From Saccharum officinarum (Eukaryota > Streptophyta > Magnoliopsida > Poales > Poaceae): a stretch of 64,000 nt of DNA. The notes beneath the pieces were generated by a model that was given only the letters and a program-made list of their open reading frames with translations, searched no databases and was not told where the DNA came from. Positions 63,059 to 64,000 of this stretch are shown here, piece after piece (within the stretch, counting starts at the first letter, position 1; each line of letters starts with the position of its first letter). A program made the position numbers and the translations under genes. The stretch lies in contig CM036160.1 in the NCBI GenBank assembly GCA_020631735.1, forward strand, positions 8,896,746-8,960,745, read 5' to 3'.

Positions 63059-64000
63059 TCAATTTATAATGTAAACTTGATGAACATGGCATGAAAATAG
63101 ATGATCGCTAGATACATCACAGACACTATCCCACCCTATAAGACACTGCACAACACAACCACACTCGCCCCAAATCCCACCCCATAAGCAATGCTGGTTT
63201 AGGGACTCACCTGAGGGAGTGCAGATGCCTAGTTTCATGGCAGTGGCGGGGATCATGCTCGCCAACGAGTTGTAGAATGATGTAGCTAGATCCCCGAGGC
63301 TAGTGCACTGAGTAGACTGCAGCTGTAATGGCACTCGCTATCAAGTAAGCTTGGGTCGGAGGTGTCCGACGGTTAGAGCCCACAACACGATGACACACTA
63401 ATGTAGGGAATGACTAGGGAAATGTTGTGTGTGCAGGTATGTTATGTCTGCCTCACATGTCATCTTTGCAAGCAGGTGGGAGATGAGGTTAGGTCACAGT
63501 GGATGGTAGGAGGGCAGCATGCAGCAACGAGGATTATAGGAGGAGAGGTAGGGCGTAGGAGTGGATAGAGCATATGGGAGGAGGTGAGAGGAGCAAAGCA
63601 GATAAGGAGAAGGCGGGGTAGGGCATGAGTGGATGGGGGAGGCGACGTGCGGGTGCAGCAGCACAGATAGGAGGAGCCAAGGTAGCTAGAGCGGTAACGG
63701 CTGGTGAGTGGAGAGTGTGATCGGGTCCACATATGAACAAACAAATTTTGCAGGTGTGAGAGGCGGAGCGAGCAGGACGAAGAGGCAGTGTGGATGATTT
63801 CATTCAGCACTTTTCGGAGTAGATATTTACTTTGAACAATTTCATTTTACAACTCACTTGCATTATTCTAAGTCTAGACCAAAGTAGTTTAGTAGTTCCC
63901 AAAAAAAGAATAAAGTAGTTTTCTAGAGGCTTATCACTCTTTATCTGAGTCTTGTTTTGTAGCATAGGTTTCTTCTCTACTGCTTAGTGTTTACTTTGAG
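63059..64000. other. window end, possible minus-strand exon at 63220-63320
   Basis: On the minus strand LGDLATSFYNSLASMIPATA reads openly and is followed by a good splice donor (CTCAG/GTGAGT near 63208-63218). This could be an exon of a gene continuing left or right, but no partner exon is seen. Purine-rich sequence at 63470-63780 has ORFs in two minus frames that look compositional. Confidence 0.25.

Overview
This is a transposon-rich stretch of a grass nuclear genome. The gene families, intron layout, lectin receptor kinases and retrotransposon lineages (Tat-type Ty3/gypsy with dual RNase H and an antisense ORF, SIRE/Ji/Opie-like copia, hAT, MULE, MITEs) suggest an Andropogoneae grass such as Sorghum, Saccharum or Miscanthus. 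The genus is inference. About three quarters of the window is mobile DNA, much of it nested. Four intact host genes are visible: two tandem serine carboxypeptidase-like (SCPL) genes on the minus strand and two tandem L-type lectin receptor kinases on the plus strand.

Region 1-23378 is the 3' part of a decayed Tat-lineage gypsy element on the plus strand. Protease, RT, RNase H, a second RNase H and integrase remnants lie in 1-3780. A spacer follows, then an antisense ORF (Transposase_28-like) between about 5.5 and 15 kb that has its own TATA box. The 3' LTR starts at 15252 and resumes at 22914-23378. A 5.5 kb solo-LTR-like unit (6581-12084) splits the antisense ORF. A very young, coding-less LTR element (LARD, 15326-22913) with two 2573 bp LTRs splits the gypsy 3' LTR.

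Region 23379-38835 is an SCPL tandem array. SCPL-A (23568-26317) and SCPL-B (34474-37400) each have six exons and intact reading frames. Between them is a third copy reduced to its start-codon/leader/promoter segment. That remnant was then hit by an hAT element (27204-31005), a long-TIR MULE-like element (about 31112-33351) and a MITE (33466-33707). SCPL-A carries a reciprocal change in the two residues that recognise the substrate C-terminal carboxylate in this family: Asn to Asp and Glu to Gln.

Region 38836-55155 is a three-level nest. A minus-strand copia element (TSD cctat) was entered by a ZMYM/DUF4371-type hAT element (45081-53022, TSD gcagtcgc). That hAT was in turn entered by a 5.0 kb solo-LTR-like unit (47257-52290, TSD atcta). 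All three target-site duplications are exact.

Region 55156-64000 holds short repeats, a 60 bp minisatellite, the two receptor kinase genes (56707-58746 and 60010-62031), a LINE-like tail between them, and about 2 kb of unclassified flank. No tRNA, rRNA, CRISPR or bacterial-type signals were seen.
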